Source: Rubricoccaceae bacterium (lineage in GTDB: Bacteria; Bacteroidota; Rhodothermia; Rhodothermales; Rubricoccaceae). From it: a DNA stretch of 34,432 nucleotides. Shown here one piece after another: positions 23,329 to 31,683 of this stretch (positions within the stretch are counted from its first letter, which is position 1; each line of letters opens with the position of its first letter). Where the stretch lies: NCBI GenBank assembly GCA_024639085.1, contig JAHEJB010000015.1:1-34432 (forward strand), read 5' to 3'. Both the position numbers and the translations under genes were made by a program. The notes under the pieces are model-generated. The model saw only the letters and a list, made by a program, of their open reading frames with translations. It did no database searches and was not told the origin of the DNA.

Positions 23329-25980
23329 ATGGCCGAAACCACTGAGCAGAAATCTACCGCTTACAACCCTTCTGAGATCGAGGACCGCTGGTATCGATTC
23401 TGGGAAGAGGGAGGCTTCTTTGCGACCGACACAAATTCGGAGAAGGAGCCTTTTGTGATCCCCATGCCGCCACCGAACGTGACTGGTCGGTTGCACATGG
23501 GCCATGCCTTGCAGGATTCTGTACAGGATGCGCTCATCCGCATGCGCCGGATGCAAGGCTTCGAGGTCTTCTGGATTTCCGGAATCGATCACGCAGGAAT
23601 CGCCACGCAGAATGTGGTGGAGCGAAAGCTGCGCGGGGAGGAGGGCCTTGAGCGCAAGGAAATGGGCCGCGATGCCTTCATCGAGCGCGTATGGGACTGG
23701 AAGGAGGAGTACGGCGACATTATCTGGCAGCAGAAGCGGAAGCTAGGCGACTCGGTGGACTGGAACCGCACGCGCTTTACGATGGACGAAGGCTTCACTA
23801 GGGCCGTCCAGCATGTATTCGTGAAGCTCTACGAGCAGGGTCTTGTGTACCGCGGCAACTACATGGTCAACTGGGACCCCGACAACATGACGGCGATCTC
23901 AGACGAAGAGGTTGACAATGTGGAGAAGAACGGTCACTTATGGTGGATCAAATACCCGCTCGCCTCGGGGGAGGGGCACATCACCATCGCTACTACACGC
24001 CCCGAGACCATGCTGGCCGATACGGCCATTGCTGTACATCCAGAAGACGAGCGCTATCAGCATCTCGTCGGCCAAAAAGCCACTCTTCCTTTGATGAACC
24101 GCGAGATCCCCATCATCGCGGATGAGTATGTGAAGCCAGAATTCGGAGCAGGGGCTCTCAAAGTGACGCCTGCGCATGACACGAACGACTTCGAAATCGG
24201 TAAACGGCACGGATTGGAGACCATCGTCTGCATCAACCCCGACGCGACCATCAGCGAAGAAGGTGGCGTGTATGCCGGACTGGATCGTTTCGATGCCCGA
24301 AAAAAGATCGTAGCCGATTTGAAGCAGCAAGGCTTGTTGGATAAGGTCGAAGACTACAAGCACACAGTTCCAATCTCCTCACGGAGCAAGTCGCTAATCG
24401 AGCCGCTGGCTTCGCGCCAGTGGTTCGTCAAGATGGAACCCTTGGCCAAACCGGCTCTGGAGGCCGTCCGAAGTGGCGAAGTCACCTTCTACCCCGACCG
24501 TTGGAAGAACGAATACTTCCGCTGGTTGGAGAACATCCGCGACTGGACGATCAGCCGCCAGCTTTGGTGGGGCCACCGCATCCCCGTCTGGTACTACACG
24601 GATGACAACGGCGAGGTTGACGAAAGCCGCGATTTCGTGGTTAGCGTCGAGCAGCCAGAATCAGGCATGGTGCAGGATGCGGATGTGCTCGACACGTGGT
24701 TCTCATCATGGTTGTGGCCATTCGCGACCATCGGGTGGCCGGATGAAACACCGGAGATGACGAAGTTCTATCCGTCCAGCGTGCTCGTTTCAGGCTACGA
24801 CATACTCTTTTTCTGGATTGCCCGGATGATTATGGCCGGGCAGCACTTCACCGGCCAAGTCCCGTACAAAGACATCTTCATTACGGGGATGATCAAAGAC
24901 AAGGAGGGCCGCTGGATGAGCAAGTCGCTCGGAAATGGAATCGACCCGCTTGACATGATCGAGCAGTACGGCGCCGACGCCGTGCGTTTCTCGCTCGTTC
25001 TTCTTTGCGCGCAAGGTCAGGACATTAAACTCGATCCTACGAAGTTCGAGATGGGGCGGAATTTCGCGAACAAAATCTGGAACGCTTTCAATGTGTTCGG
25101 ACGTTTCATGGAGGAGGGCAGGGACTACCGCCGCACTCGCTCTTTTGATGAATTGGAACTCGTTGAGCAGTGGATGATTACGCGGCTGAACGAAACCATC
25201 AAAGCGGTGGACGAGGCAGTTAGCCGGTACCGTCTGAATGAAGCGGTTGCCCTCATCTACGACCTCTTCTGGGGTGATTTCTGCGACTGGTTCCTAGAAC
25301 TTATTAAGCCAGCGTACGGTGAAGAGATGGAAGAACAGAAGATTTCGCTCGCTATCGAAGTCTATGAAAGGATGACCACGTTGCTACATCCGTTCATGCC
25401 ATTCATCACGGAGGACCTCTGGCATCGTCTACGGACTAGAGAGGAAGGCGACGCCTGTATCGTGGCGGCATGGCCCAAGGCAAACGAATCCGAATCGAAC
25501 GTAGAAGCTGCTGAGCTATTCCGTGTTCTCCAGTCGATTATCTCAGGCATTCGCTCAGTCCGAAGTCAATACAATGTGACTCCGAGCAAGCGCATTGCAG
25601 CGGCCATCAGCGTCTCGGACGAAACCGAGGCCGCGAAAATCGGGGCTCAACAGAGCTACATAAAACGACTGGCGGGGGTTGACGACTTAAGTGTTGGCGT
25701 CGGCATAGATAAGCCTGCTGCTTCGGTTACCGTTGTCGTAGAAGGCTCCGAAGTCTTTGTCCCGCTAGCCGGAATGATCGACCTCAGCGTTGAGCGTGAG
25801 CGGCTCGAGAAAGAAATCGCACAGAAACTGGGTTTTCTTGCCAGCGTGGAAAAGAAGCTCAGGAATGAGAGCTTCGTTTCGCGCGCCCCAGATGAGGTCG
25901 TCGAAAAAGAACGGCTGAAGGCGGCGGATGCGAAGGGCGAACTTGAGAAACTGCAAGCCAATCTCACTGATCTGGGATAG
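23329..25980 (+). CDS. valS: valine--tRNA ligase
   Basis: Class I aminoacyl-tRNA synthetase charging tRNA-Val, 883 residues. The HIGH-type signature is HMGH (56-59) in PPPNVTGRLHMGH, and the KMSKS-type loop is M530-S-K-S533. The editing domain with TTRPETMLADTAIAV and DTNDFEIGKRHG is present, as is the anticodon-binding region. A C-terminal coiled coil (about 815-880, heptads of Leu with many Glu/Lys) is typical of bacterial ValRS. Start taken at ATG 23329; a TTG at 23305 lies upstream in frame but is less likely. Confidence 0.97.
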   Translation: MAETTEQKSTAYNPSEIEDRWYRFWEEGGFFATDTNSEKEPFVIPMPPPNVTGRLHMGHALQDSVQDALIRMRRMQGFEVFWISGIDHAGIATQNVVERKLRGEEGLERKEMGRDAFIERVWDWKEEYGDIIWQQKRKLGDSVDWNRTRFTMDEGFTRAVQHVFVKLYEQGLVYRGNYMVNWDPDNMTAISDEEVDNVEKNGHLWWIKYPLASGEGHITIATTRPETMLADTAIAVHPEDERYQHLVGQKATLPLMNREIPIIADEYVKPEFGAGALKVTPAHDTNDFEIGKRHGLETIVCINPDATISEEGGVYAGLDRFDARKKIVADLKQQGLLDKVEDYKHTVPISSRSKSLIEPLASRQWFVKMEPLAKPALEAVRSGEVTFYPDRWKNEYFRWLENIRDWTISRQLWWGHRIPVWYYTDDNGEVDESRDFVVSVEQPESGMVQDADVLDTWFSSWLWPFATIGWPDETPEMTKFYPSSVLVSGYDILFFWIARMIMAGQHFTGQVPYKDIFITGMIKDKEGRWMSKSLGNGIDPLDMIEQYGADAVRFSLVLLCAQGQDIKLDPTKFEMGRNFANKIWNAFNVFGRFMEEGRDYRRTRSFDELELVEQWMITRLNETIKAVDEAVSRYRLNEAVALIYDLFWGDFCDWFLELIKPAYGEEMEEQKISLAIEVYERMTTLLHPFMPFITEDLWHRLRTREEGDACIVAAWPKANESESNVEAAELFRVLQSIISGIRSVRSQYNVTPSKRIAAAISVSDETEAAKIGAQQSYIKRLAGVDDLSVGVGIDKPAASVTVVVEGSEVFVPLAGMIDLSVERERLEKEIAQKLGFLASVEKKLRNESFVSRAPDEVVEKERLKAADAKGELEKLQANLTDLG

Positions 25981-26084
25981 TAATTAGGGCATTTCAACGT
26001 GCCTCTCGGGGCCAAGAGTGACATTCATACGTTTGTAAGCGGCAGTCCTCGGCGGGACACTCAGCTTTAACGATCCCAGTTCCT

Positions 26085-26573
26085 ATGCTTCGCAACTCTG
26101 CTTTTCCCTGTCTTCTCGCTGCACTTGTGGCTCTTGCAGGCTGCAATTCCAACCCGGCGCAGCCGATTCTTGAACCGGAGATTGTTCAGGACGATTCTGA
26201 GACAGGTCTTGATCTCTACCGAAGTCGGTGGAATGCCACGGGTGCTTCCAGCTACCACTTGGGCGTTTTCCAGCGATGCGTTTGTATTCAAAACCTGATT
26301 CTTTACAACGTGGTCGTTGAAAACGGAGTAGCGGTATCGGCTACGAGAACGTCAAGCACAGTAGAGAATGAGCCGGTCATGGTCGAGGACGTTCCGTATC
26401 CAACCATTGACGCATTATTCGATCTTATTCAACTCGGGTTTGATCAGGAGGTCGACAGTGTGGGCGCGCGCTATTTTACAGATACGGGACGACCTGATCG
26501 AATCACGCTTGACTTCATTCGCGGTATAGCCGACGACGAAATCAACGCATTCGTTTATTCATATGAAGAGTAA
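26085..26573 (+). CDS. lipoprotein, DUF6174-like
   Basis: A 162-residue predicted lipoprotein. The signal peptide ends in a lipobox LAGC with the cysteine at residue 20. The mature part has the DUF6174 pattern: a tryptophan/tyrosine segment RWNATGASSYHLGV, a close cysteine pair C-V-C (RCVCIQN), then a beta-strand run NVVVENGVAVSATRT and a helical segment YPTIDALFDLIQLG. Function is unknown; proteins of this type are exported and attached to a membrane. It stands alone, about 100 bases after valS and 74 bases before another lipoprotein. A weak inverted repeat CCGGC/GCCGG (26583-26603) follows the stop. Confidence 0.82.
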   Translation: MLRNSAFPCLLAALVALAGCNSNPAQPILEPEIVQDDSETGLDLYRSRWNATGASSYHLGVFQRCVCIQNLILYNVVVENGVAVSATRTSSTVENEPVMVEDVPYPTIDALFDLIQLGFDQEVDSVGARYFTDTGRPDRITLDFIRGIADDEINAFVYSYEE

Positions 26574-26647
26574 AACGAGCATCCGGCATCGCGAGTGAGC
26601 CGGCTATTTCTCCACGTCTTCGCTTTCCAGGCCATCCTTTCGTCTAC

Positions 26648-26977
26648 ATGCTACGCATTATTGCAATTTGTTTTGCCTTTTCTCTCGTAATTGGCTGCGC
26701 AGAGTCCGAGGCGACGAATGGTTCGTTGGAGGTCGAAAATCTGAGGCTTGTGCAAGAGCGTAATGGGACTCAAACTGTTAGCGGGGTCGTTCGCAACACA
26801 AGCGACAGGACGCGAAGTGTACAACTGGAGATCACCATGTATGGCGACAGAAACAGAAGGCTTGGGGCTGTGCATGTTCCTGTAGAGCACATCGGAGCAG
26901 GCGAAATCAAGGGCTTCGATATGTCTCTTGAACAAGATGTCGAAGGCGTCCGTCTTCGGCGGATTATGACATTTTAG
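26648..26977 (+). CDS. small lipoprotein with FxLYD-like beta domain
   Basis: A 109-residue predicted lipoprotein with a lipobox VIGC (cysteine 17). The mature part has the features of FxLYD-type beta-sandwich domains: QTVSGVVRNTSDRTRSVQLEITMYGDRNRRLG, that is, a 'G.V.N.S.....V.v....yd..g' pattern, then an IGAGEIKGFDM strand. These domains appear on surface or periplasmic lipoproteins and their function is unknown. The gene lies 74 bases after the DUF6174-like lipoprotein and runs into a bidirectional-looking terminator shared with the convergent lipoprotein. Confidence 0.8.
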   Translation: MLRIIAICFAFSLVIGCAESEATNGSLEVENLRLVQERNGTQTVSGVVRNTSDRTRSVQLEITMYGDRNRRLGAVHVPVEHIGAGEIKGFDMSLEQDVEGVRLRRIMTF

Positions 26978-27017
26978 AAAAAAAAAGCGCCACCCGGATA
27001 CGTTCCGGGCAGCGCTT
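26978..27017 (-). terminator. intrinsic terminator of the leftward lipoprotein gene (possibly bidirectional)
   Basis: Inverted repeat with outer arms AAGCGC (26985-26990) and GCGCTT (27012-27017) and inner arms CCCGGA/TCCGGG. On the minus strand the stem is followed by a run of nine T (complement of 26978-26986), a textbook intrinsic terminator for the gene at 27045-27473. It begins directly after the stop of the rightward lipoprotein, so it may also help end that transcript. Confidence 0.85.
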
Positions 27018-27044
27018 AGAATGAGGCAAACTGTGCAGGCGTCG

Positions 27045-27473
27045 TTACTCGGTTCCTGTCCCAGCTGCCACACTTATGTCGGCAGTGATCGATCCGCCAA
27101 CCTGGACAGAAGACCCTGCCGAAGTGGCGAGTTGGTCCCCATCAAAAGCGTCGGAGACGCCGAGTATGTCGCTGGACGAATAGCTGCCGGTACCGGCATC
27201 GCGAAGTACCACGATAAACAAATCACGTGAGCCGCTCTGGATGTCGAACTGCGTGTTGAGCGCAAGTGGAAGGCTTACGTCGGAGTGGCTGGTTGCCGAA
27301 TAGGCGCGGCCAGCAACATCCTGAACTTCTACACGAACGTCGGATGCGCCGCCAAAGTCAGCTTCTGTGATAGTAATGTTGGCTACAGAGGCAACAGGGC
27401 CTTCGGTGCCACCTAGAAAGTCGCAGCCGGCAAGTAATACTGCGCAAGCGGCGAACGCGAAGAACTTCTTCAT
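27045..27473 (-). CDS. lipoprotein, unknown beta-rich domain
   Basis: A 142-residue predicted lipoprotein: signal MKKFFAFAACAVLLAGC with a lipobox LAGC (cysteine 17). The rest is rich in Val, Ser, Asp, Gly and Thr and predicted to be beta-stranded, for example ITITEADFGGASDVRVEVQD and SGSRDLFIVVLRD, suggesting a C2-like or Ig-like sandwich. I do not recognise the family. Start chosen at 27473 because the signal peptide begins there; the frame stays open 35 codons further upstream but that stretch has no signal features. It is divergent from the type III PKS gene and ends at a strong terminator. Confidence 0.82.
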   Translation of the reverse strand: MKKFFAFAACAVLLAGCDFLGGTEGPVASVANITITEADFGGASDVRVEVQDVAGRAYSATSHSDVSLPLALNTQFDIQSGSRDLFIVVLRDAGTGSYSSSDILGVSDAFDGDQLATSAGSSVQVGGSITADISVAAGTGTE

Positions 27474-27666
27474 GATGTGATTTGGAATGGTGAATTGGGG
27501 GGTCGAGACATTTATCGGCATTCCGATCCGAGTCTTTAGCCAAATTGGCCAGATTGTTATAAATGCCTGAGATGACACGAAAACAGGCTTCTTTGGAGAG
27601 GGATAGTCGCATTAGCTGTGCGAACAAGGGCACTAATAATTCTCGGAACTAACCCTCCTGTGCGGC

Positions 27667-28860
27667 ATGAAGGAGCACAACTATCAACAAGAAAGCGTGC
27701 TTCCACGAGCGTATATCTCTTCAAAGCCCGTCGTATTTGGACATTCTGTGCGGCAGGAGGAAGGAATTCAGTGGATGAAAGCTGCACTTCAGCGAGCGGC
27801 TTTATCGTTACCAGGCCAAGAAGTGGATCGGGCAAACAGGTTTTACGACCGTCTGTCTGATGTATCAGCGATTGGATCGCGAACAACTTGCCTGGAGGAC
27901 TACACGCATCAAGACTGGAATCGTATGCGCGTCCACGCCGTACCAATTTCCGGGGATGGTCAGGCCAACGGAGGTTCGATACCGTGGTGGCGAGCCTCGC
28001 TTGATTCGAGAATGGAAATATTTGCTGAGACTGCTTTGGAGTTAGCTCACGATGCCTTTCAGAGAGATATCGAGGCACCCGATCTCCTTGTGCAAGTCTC
28101 CTGTACCGGCTACGACAGTCCGACGGCCGTGCAGCATGTCGCCGTCGAGAAGGACTGGAGGAAAACCCGAATCCTGCATCTAGGCCATATGGGATGCTAC
28201 GCGGCCCTCCCAGCGGTTGCGATAGCTGCAGACGGGGTACGCTCTATGCAATCCGTAGCCCCTGGTGGCGACGAAGCCGAATCGAGCGCTGCCGTTTTCC
28301 TTGTAGAGTTATGTACGCTTCACCATAACCCCGCTACCACCGATGTGGAGCAAATTGTTCAGCAATGCCTTTTTGCGGACGGTGCCGTGAGAGTTGACGT
28401 CACGTCCGAGCCCAGTAGTGGAGGCTTTGGATTGGTCGATCACGCGGAGGTGTTGATCCCCAATACGCTGGAAGAAATGACGTGGCGTGTGGCCGATTCG
28501 GCCTTTCGGATGACATTGAGTCGTCGGATTCCAGTTCACATCAAGAACAGTATCAGAGGTGTTGTGGATGACTTCCTCGCCCGAAATGGTCTATCCGTTG
28601 GCGACGTACAGCTTTGGGCCGTGCACCCCGGAGGGCCCCGTGTCATCGAGAGCACGGCAGAAGCACTAAACTTACGCGAGTACGCTGTACGCCACAGCAA
28701 GCGTGTTTTCTACGAGCGTGGCAACATGTCGTCAACAACCATCCCGCACATATGGGCGGCCATGCAACACGACGAAACGGTCAAGTCCGGTCAATTGGTG
28801 GGCTCAATTGCGTTTGGCCCTGGGCTTACAGTCGCAATGAACCTGATGCAAGCGACGTGA
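27667..28860 (+). CDS. type III polyketide synthase (chalcone synthase-like)
   Basis: Homodimeric condensing enzyme that extends an acyl-CoA starter with malonyl-CoA and cyclises it, 397 residues. The Cys-His-Asn triad is visible: C177 in HLGHMGCYAALPA, H320 in WAVHPGGPRVIE, and N353 in RGNMSSTTIPHIW. VSCTGYDSPTA (144-154) and the C-terminal AFGPGLTVA (382-390, usually GFGPGL) are also family features. Starter and ring type cannot be read from sequence; alkylresorcinol, alkylpyrone or phloroglucinol are all possible. The gene overlaps the UbiG-like methyltransferase start (GTGA), so the product is probably methylated. The 193-base gap upstream contains a GCCAA-A-TTGGC inverted repeat (27539-27549). 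Confidence 0.94.
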   Translation: MKEHNYQQESVLPRAYISSKPVVFGHSVRQEEGIQWMKAALQRAALSLPGQEVDRANRFYDRLSDVSAIGSRTTCLEDYTHQDWNRMRVHAVPISGDGQANGGSIPWWRASLDSRMEIFAETALELAHDAFQRDIEAPDLLVQVSCTGYDSPTAVQHVAVEKDWRKTRILHLGHMGCYAALPAVAIAADGVRSMQSVAPGGDEAESSAAVFLVELCTLHHNPATTDVEQIVQQCLFADGAVRVDVTSEPSSGGFGLVDHAEVLIPNTLEEMTWRVADSAFRMTLSRRIPVHIKNSIRGVVDDFLARNGLSVGDVQLWAVHPGGPRVIESTAEALNLREYAVRHSKRVFYERGNMSSTTIPHIWAAMQHDETVKSGQLVGSIAFGPGLTVAMNLMQAT

Positions 28861-29597
28861 CGCGCATCAACAACGCCTTCTATTCGGATCTAGGCGACCG
28901 ATGGTTTGAGGGAGACGATCACGCAATTGCGCTTCTTCGTGCTGAGTCGCACATCAAAGTTGAATATGTGCGGACAATTTTCGGGAAGATCGGCATTGAG
29001 GCGGGCGCCAGCGTTCTGGATGTCGCTTGTGGTGCCGGATTAGTCGCTCTTCCGCTCGCCGCCGAAGGGTTTTTAGTGAAGGGAGTAGATCTGGCGGAAG
29101 GTGCCATAGAGACAGCACGGAAACGCGCCGATACAGGACCGCCAATCGAATTCGCAGTAGCTGATGCCTACCAAACTGGCGAACCGTCGGCGCACTTCGA
29201 TGCCGTGCTTCTGCTAGACATGCTTGAACACGTCGAGCGCCCTTCTGACGTCCTAAAAGAGGCAGCGCGCGTCATTCGACCCGGCGGCATCGTCATCTTC
29301 CACACATTCAATCGAACACCGCTTGCAAAATTGTTGGCCATCCACGGAATGAGAGTCATTGCGCGGGATACGCCGGAGCATGTTCACGTGTATGACTTGT
29401 TCGTCACGCCAAACGAGTTAATCGAGATGGCCCACGACGCGGGTCTAGTTGTGCGAGAGATTCAGGGCGTGCGACCAGTCGTGAACCGTGCGTTCTGGTG
29501 GTCCGTCGTTCGCCGACGTATCCATACGGCGTTTGCCTTCAAGAAAACACGCTCGCAATCAGTGGGATACCTTGGCTATGCATTGAAAGCACCTTAG
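28857..29597 (+). CDS. UbiG-like SAM-dependent O-methyltransferase
   Basis: Class I methyltransferase of 246 residues. SAM motif I is VLDVACGAGLVALPLA (53-68), followed by VKGVDLA (motif II) and LLLDMLEHVERPSDVL (motif IV). The C-terminal part, TFNRTPLAKLL and HVYDLFVTPNELIEMAHDAG, has the UbiG-type 'NR...' and 'H.......P.EL' pattern, so phenolic O-methylation is likely. Start is GTG 28857 on the PKS stop (GTGA); the longer frame to 28614 lies inside the PKS gene and is spurious. Ubiquinone is not expected in Bacteroidota, so this is more likely a tailoring enzyme for the polyketide. It ends tail to tail with the DinB gene, overlapping by 4 bases. Confidence 0.9.
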   Translation: MTRINNAFYSDLGDRWFEGDDHAIALLRAESHIKVEYVRTIFGKIGIEAGASVLDVACGAGLVALPLAAEGFLVKGVDLAEGAIETARKRADTGPPIEFAVADAYQTGEPSAHFDAVLLLDMLEHVERPSDVLKEAARVIRPGGIVIFHTFNRTPLAKLLAIHGMRVIARDTPEHVHVYDLFVTPNELIEMAHDAGLVVREIQGVRPVVNRAFWWSVVRRRIHTAFAFKKTRSQSVGYLGYALKAP

Positions 29598-30133
29598 TCA
29601 ATCACGGCCGCTTTGATTCTTGCAATCTGATTCAAATGAACCAGATCATGTGCCGCCAGTAGTTTTAGGATGTGTCGAACGGATTCTTGGCCGCGCTCGC
29701 TGTGCATTCCCCACTGATCAAGTTCTTCATCGGAGAGTGCACTCAGCCATCGCAGATTCATAGTGCGCATCGCTGTCAAATCGGCCATGACATTGAGCAA
29801 AGCTAAGTTGTTGTACTGGAGGTTCGTCGCCCAGGCATCCTGGTCGTAGCCCGGAATTCCAGGCTGATCCTCTGCAACAATGAGCCGCATTCGGTAGCCG
29901 TACACCAGTTCGGAATCCGCGAGATGCTGAACGACTTGTAGAACCGACCATTTGTTTTCTGCTTCAGGTGTGCGAAGAACTTCGTCCGATAGACCTCGAA
30001 CCGTTTCTGCTACGGTGGCAGGCGTGGATGCCATTACTGCTATCGGATCGCGGTCACCAAGCAGATCAAGCAGCGCGGAAACGTATGCGGCAGCATTTTC
30101 GGCAGAATAGCGAGGCGGATTAGAAAAGGACAT
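29594..30133 (-). CDS. DinB-superfamily protein
   Basis: A 179-residue four-helix DinB-like protein. Histidines placed for the usual metal site are H70 (VVQHLADSE), H162 and H166 (AAHDLVHLNQI). DinB-fold proteins include thiol transferases (bacillithiol- or mycothiol-dependent) and many of unknown role; the substrate cannot be predicted. No signal peptide, so cytoplasmic. It converges on the methyltransferase with a 4-base overlap and is divergent from the next gene across about 90 bases. The position does not prove a role in the polyketide pathway. Confidence 0.9.
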   Translation of the reverse strand: MSFSNPPRYSAENAAAYVSALLDLLGDRDPIAVMASTPATVAETVRGLSDEVLRTPEAENKWSVLQVVQHLADSELVYGYRMRLIVAEDQPGIPGYDQDAWATNLQYNNLALLNVMADLTAMRTMNLRWLSALSDEELDQWGMHSERGQESVRHILKLLAAHDLVHLNQIARIKAAVID

Positions 30134-30223
30134 GGCCCAATTTGTGAGTAGGTGTGAGGGTCAAATCATCCAGTCGTTGCCCTGTTCCGCGGGGTATCAT
30201 TCCGCAAATCATCCCGCCGGGCT

Positions 30224-30688
30224 ATGACTCTCGATCAACGGATTGCTCAACTGGAAAGAAAAAATCGATGGATGGCCTGTGCGTGCGGAATGCTGACGCT
30301 GTTCGTCCTTCTTGGCCTAACGGAAGGCAAATACGCCCCTGAAGTTATCCAGGCCGAGCGTTTCCAGCTTTTGGACGCAGAGGGCAGGGTTCGGGGAGAG
30401 TTACGAATGAACGATGGCGGACCGTCACTCGCTTTTTTCGATGAAGATGCCAACAACCGTGTGAATCTCTATCACAACGACGATGCGACGGCGCTGTATG
30501 TAAAGGACATTGACGGCCAGCCACGGGTCGGAGCAGCTCTGTTTTCTCACGGCGGAGGCGGTTTTGCGCTGCACGGCCCGCAGGGGGTCGGGGCTTCAGT
30601 TTTGTACATGCAGGGAACCGGGCCTGGTCGTCTCAGCTATTATGATTCCACGGGTACGGAAACAGATCGTTTTCCGGCTACTGATTGA
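30224..30688 (+). CDS. membrane-anchored protein with D-x-G-x-x-R beta repeats, unknown
   Basis: Not a named family that I can identify. The 154-residue protein has a short N-terminal charged helix (LDQRIAQLERKNRW), one transmembrane helix (about 17-34), then an extracytoplasmic region built of repeats of the type 'F.LLDAEGRVRGEL', 'LAFFDEDANNRVNL' and 'LYVKDIDGQPRVGA', each pairing an acidic turn with an arginine and a strand. The C-terminal part turns Gly-rich (HGGGGFALHG). Such repeats suggest a small beta-solenoid or beta-propeller-like fold. Its stop is 5 bases before the ATG of the L,D-transpeptidase, so the two may act together at the cell envelope. Confidence 0.75.
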   Translation: MTLDQRIAQLERKNRWMACACGMLTLFVLLGLTEGKYAPEVIQAERFQLLDAEGRVRGELRMNDGGPSLAFFDEDANNRVNLYHNDDATALYVKDIDGQPRVGAALFSHGGGGFALHGPQGVGASVLYMQGTGPGRLSYYDSTGTETDRFPATD

Positions 30689-30693
30689 TTGTT

Positions 30694-31425
30694 ATGCGTT
30701 CCATTGCCTTTCTGACGGTTGCCCTCTTCGCTCATGCGTGCAGCGCTCAGGCTGCGATGTCTGCCGATAGGCCTGTCATTCCATCGGATAGTGGGCAGTT
30801 GATTGTCGTGGCTACAGAATCTTGGGAAGCAACGTCAGGCGCACTGCAGCGCTTCGAGCGGATTGAGGACCGGTGGGAGCCCGTTTCAGACCTCGTTGAA
30901 GTAGTGGTTGGGCGAAGCGGCCTCGGTTGGGGGACAGGGTTGAATCCAGAACAACCAAATGGTCCGACCAAACAGGAGGGAGATGGCCGTGCCCCAGCAG
31001 GCGTGTTTCTACTTACACAAACATTCGGGTACGCTGATTCAGAAGCAACGGGGTTGCCATACATCCACGCGACGCGCGATGTGGAATGCGTAGATGATTC
31101 CGACTCCCAATATTATAATCGGGTGTTGGATCGCAGTGACGTAGAAGCTGATTGGGAAAGCCACGAAGAGATGCGCCGTCGAGATGAGTTGTATCGGCTT
31201 GGTGTCATAGTGGCTCACAACGAGGCTGCTGTTCCACGCGGAGGATCGTGCATATTTTTGCATATCTGGCGCGGACCGGGCACCACAACGTCAGGATGTA
31301 CGGCAATGACACCAAGTGCGATGGCGGAGGTTGCTTCCTGGCTAGATGCAGAGGAAATTCCCGTGCTGGTCCAGCTTCCTCAAAGCGAATACGAGCGTTT
31401 GAGAACTGAGTGGCAGCTTCCATGA
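30694..31425 (+). CDS. L,D-transpeptidase family protein (YkuD-like catalytic domain)
   Basis: Exported peptidoglycan-active enzyme of 243 residues. A signal peptide (about 1-20, ending SAQA) leads into a domain with GDGRAPAGVFLLTQTFGY (97-114) and the catalytic core H190-I-W-R-G-P-G-T followed by S200-G-C202-T-A-M, where C202 is the nucleophile. H175 lies in an IVAHNE strand. This matches the L,D-transpeptidase/YkuD superfamily subgroup with 'DGRTPAGVF' (COG3786-like). Start taken at ATG 30694, the first codon giving a proper signal peptide; a TTG at 30685 overlaps the previous stop. It could make 3-3 crosslinks or attach proteins to peptidoglycan. Confidence 0.9.
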   Translation: MRSIAFLTVALFAHACSAQAAMSADRPVIPSDSGQLIVVATESWEATSGALQRFERIEDRWEPVSDLVEVVVGRSGLGWGTGLNPEQPNGPTKQEGDGRAPAGVFLLTQTFGYADSEATGLPYIHATRDVECVDDSDSQYYNRVLDRSDVEADWESHEEMRRRDELYRLGVIVAHNEAAVPRGGSCIFLHIWRGPGTTTSGCTAMTPSAMAEVASWLDAEEIPVLVQLPQSEYERLRTEWQLP

Positions 31426-31488
31426 AGTTGCCGTAATGAGAGATCAGTTCCAAGATCGCGCGAGCACGTCTTCCGTTCACTCCAATTT

Positions 31489-31560
31489 GTGGAACTAAGC
31501 GATCGGAAACCGCTGCCCTTCCACTATGCGCCGGGACGCTCTACCGGCTGAGCCATCCCC
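31489..31560 (-). pseudogene. degenerate tRNA, most like elongator tRNA-Met(CAT)
   Basis: On the minus strand, 31560 downward, an acceptor-like GGGGATG is followed directly by an intact D arm GCTC-AGCCGGTA-GAGC. The remainder lines up along the whole length with a tRNA but carries changes: the anticodon arm is broken (CAT is readable in GCGCATAGT but the stem mismatches), the T loop has an inserted base (TTTCCGATC instead of TTCGATC), and the 3' end TTAGTTCCAC no longer pairs with the acceptor. It lacks the two bases normally before the D stem. I read it as a decayed tRNA, not a functional one. Confidence 0.5.
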
Positions 31561-31610
31561 TGAGATGTCAAGAATGCGGGTTGGACAGTTCCGGCCCGAG
31601 GAGATGGTCC

Positions 31611-31647
31611 CAAAAGAAAAGCCCGGATGCCTTGCGGCACCCGGGCT
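31611..31647 (-). terminator. intrinsic terminator of the M36 protease gene
   Basis: A 12-bp stem AGCCCGGATGCC (31620-31631) / GGCACCCGGGCT (31636-31647) with one mismatch-type pair and loop TTGC. On the minus strand it is followed by TTTTCTTTT (complement of 31612-31620). It lies 36 bases downstream of the protease stop. Confidence 0.88.
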
Positions 31648-31683
31648 CTGAACACCCTTCTAAAAGGAGTACTCTGCTTCGGT

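Noticed and set aside
27474-27578. Upstream extension of the leftward lipoprotein
   Set aside because: The lipoprotein signal peptide starts at 27473; the 35 extra residues do not look like a signal and would bury it.
28614-28856. N-terminal extension of the methyltransferase frame
   Set aside because: It lies inside the type III PKS coding region in another frame, and the methyltransferase fold begins cleanly at GTG 28857.
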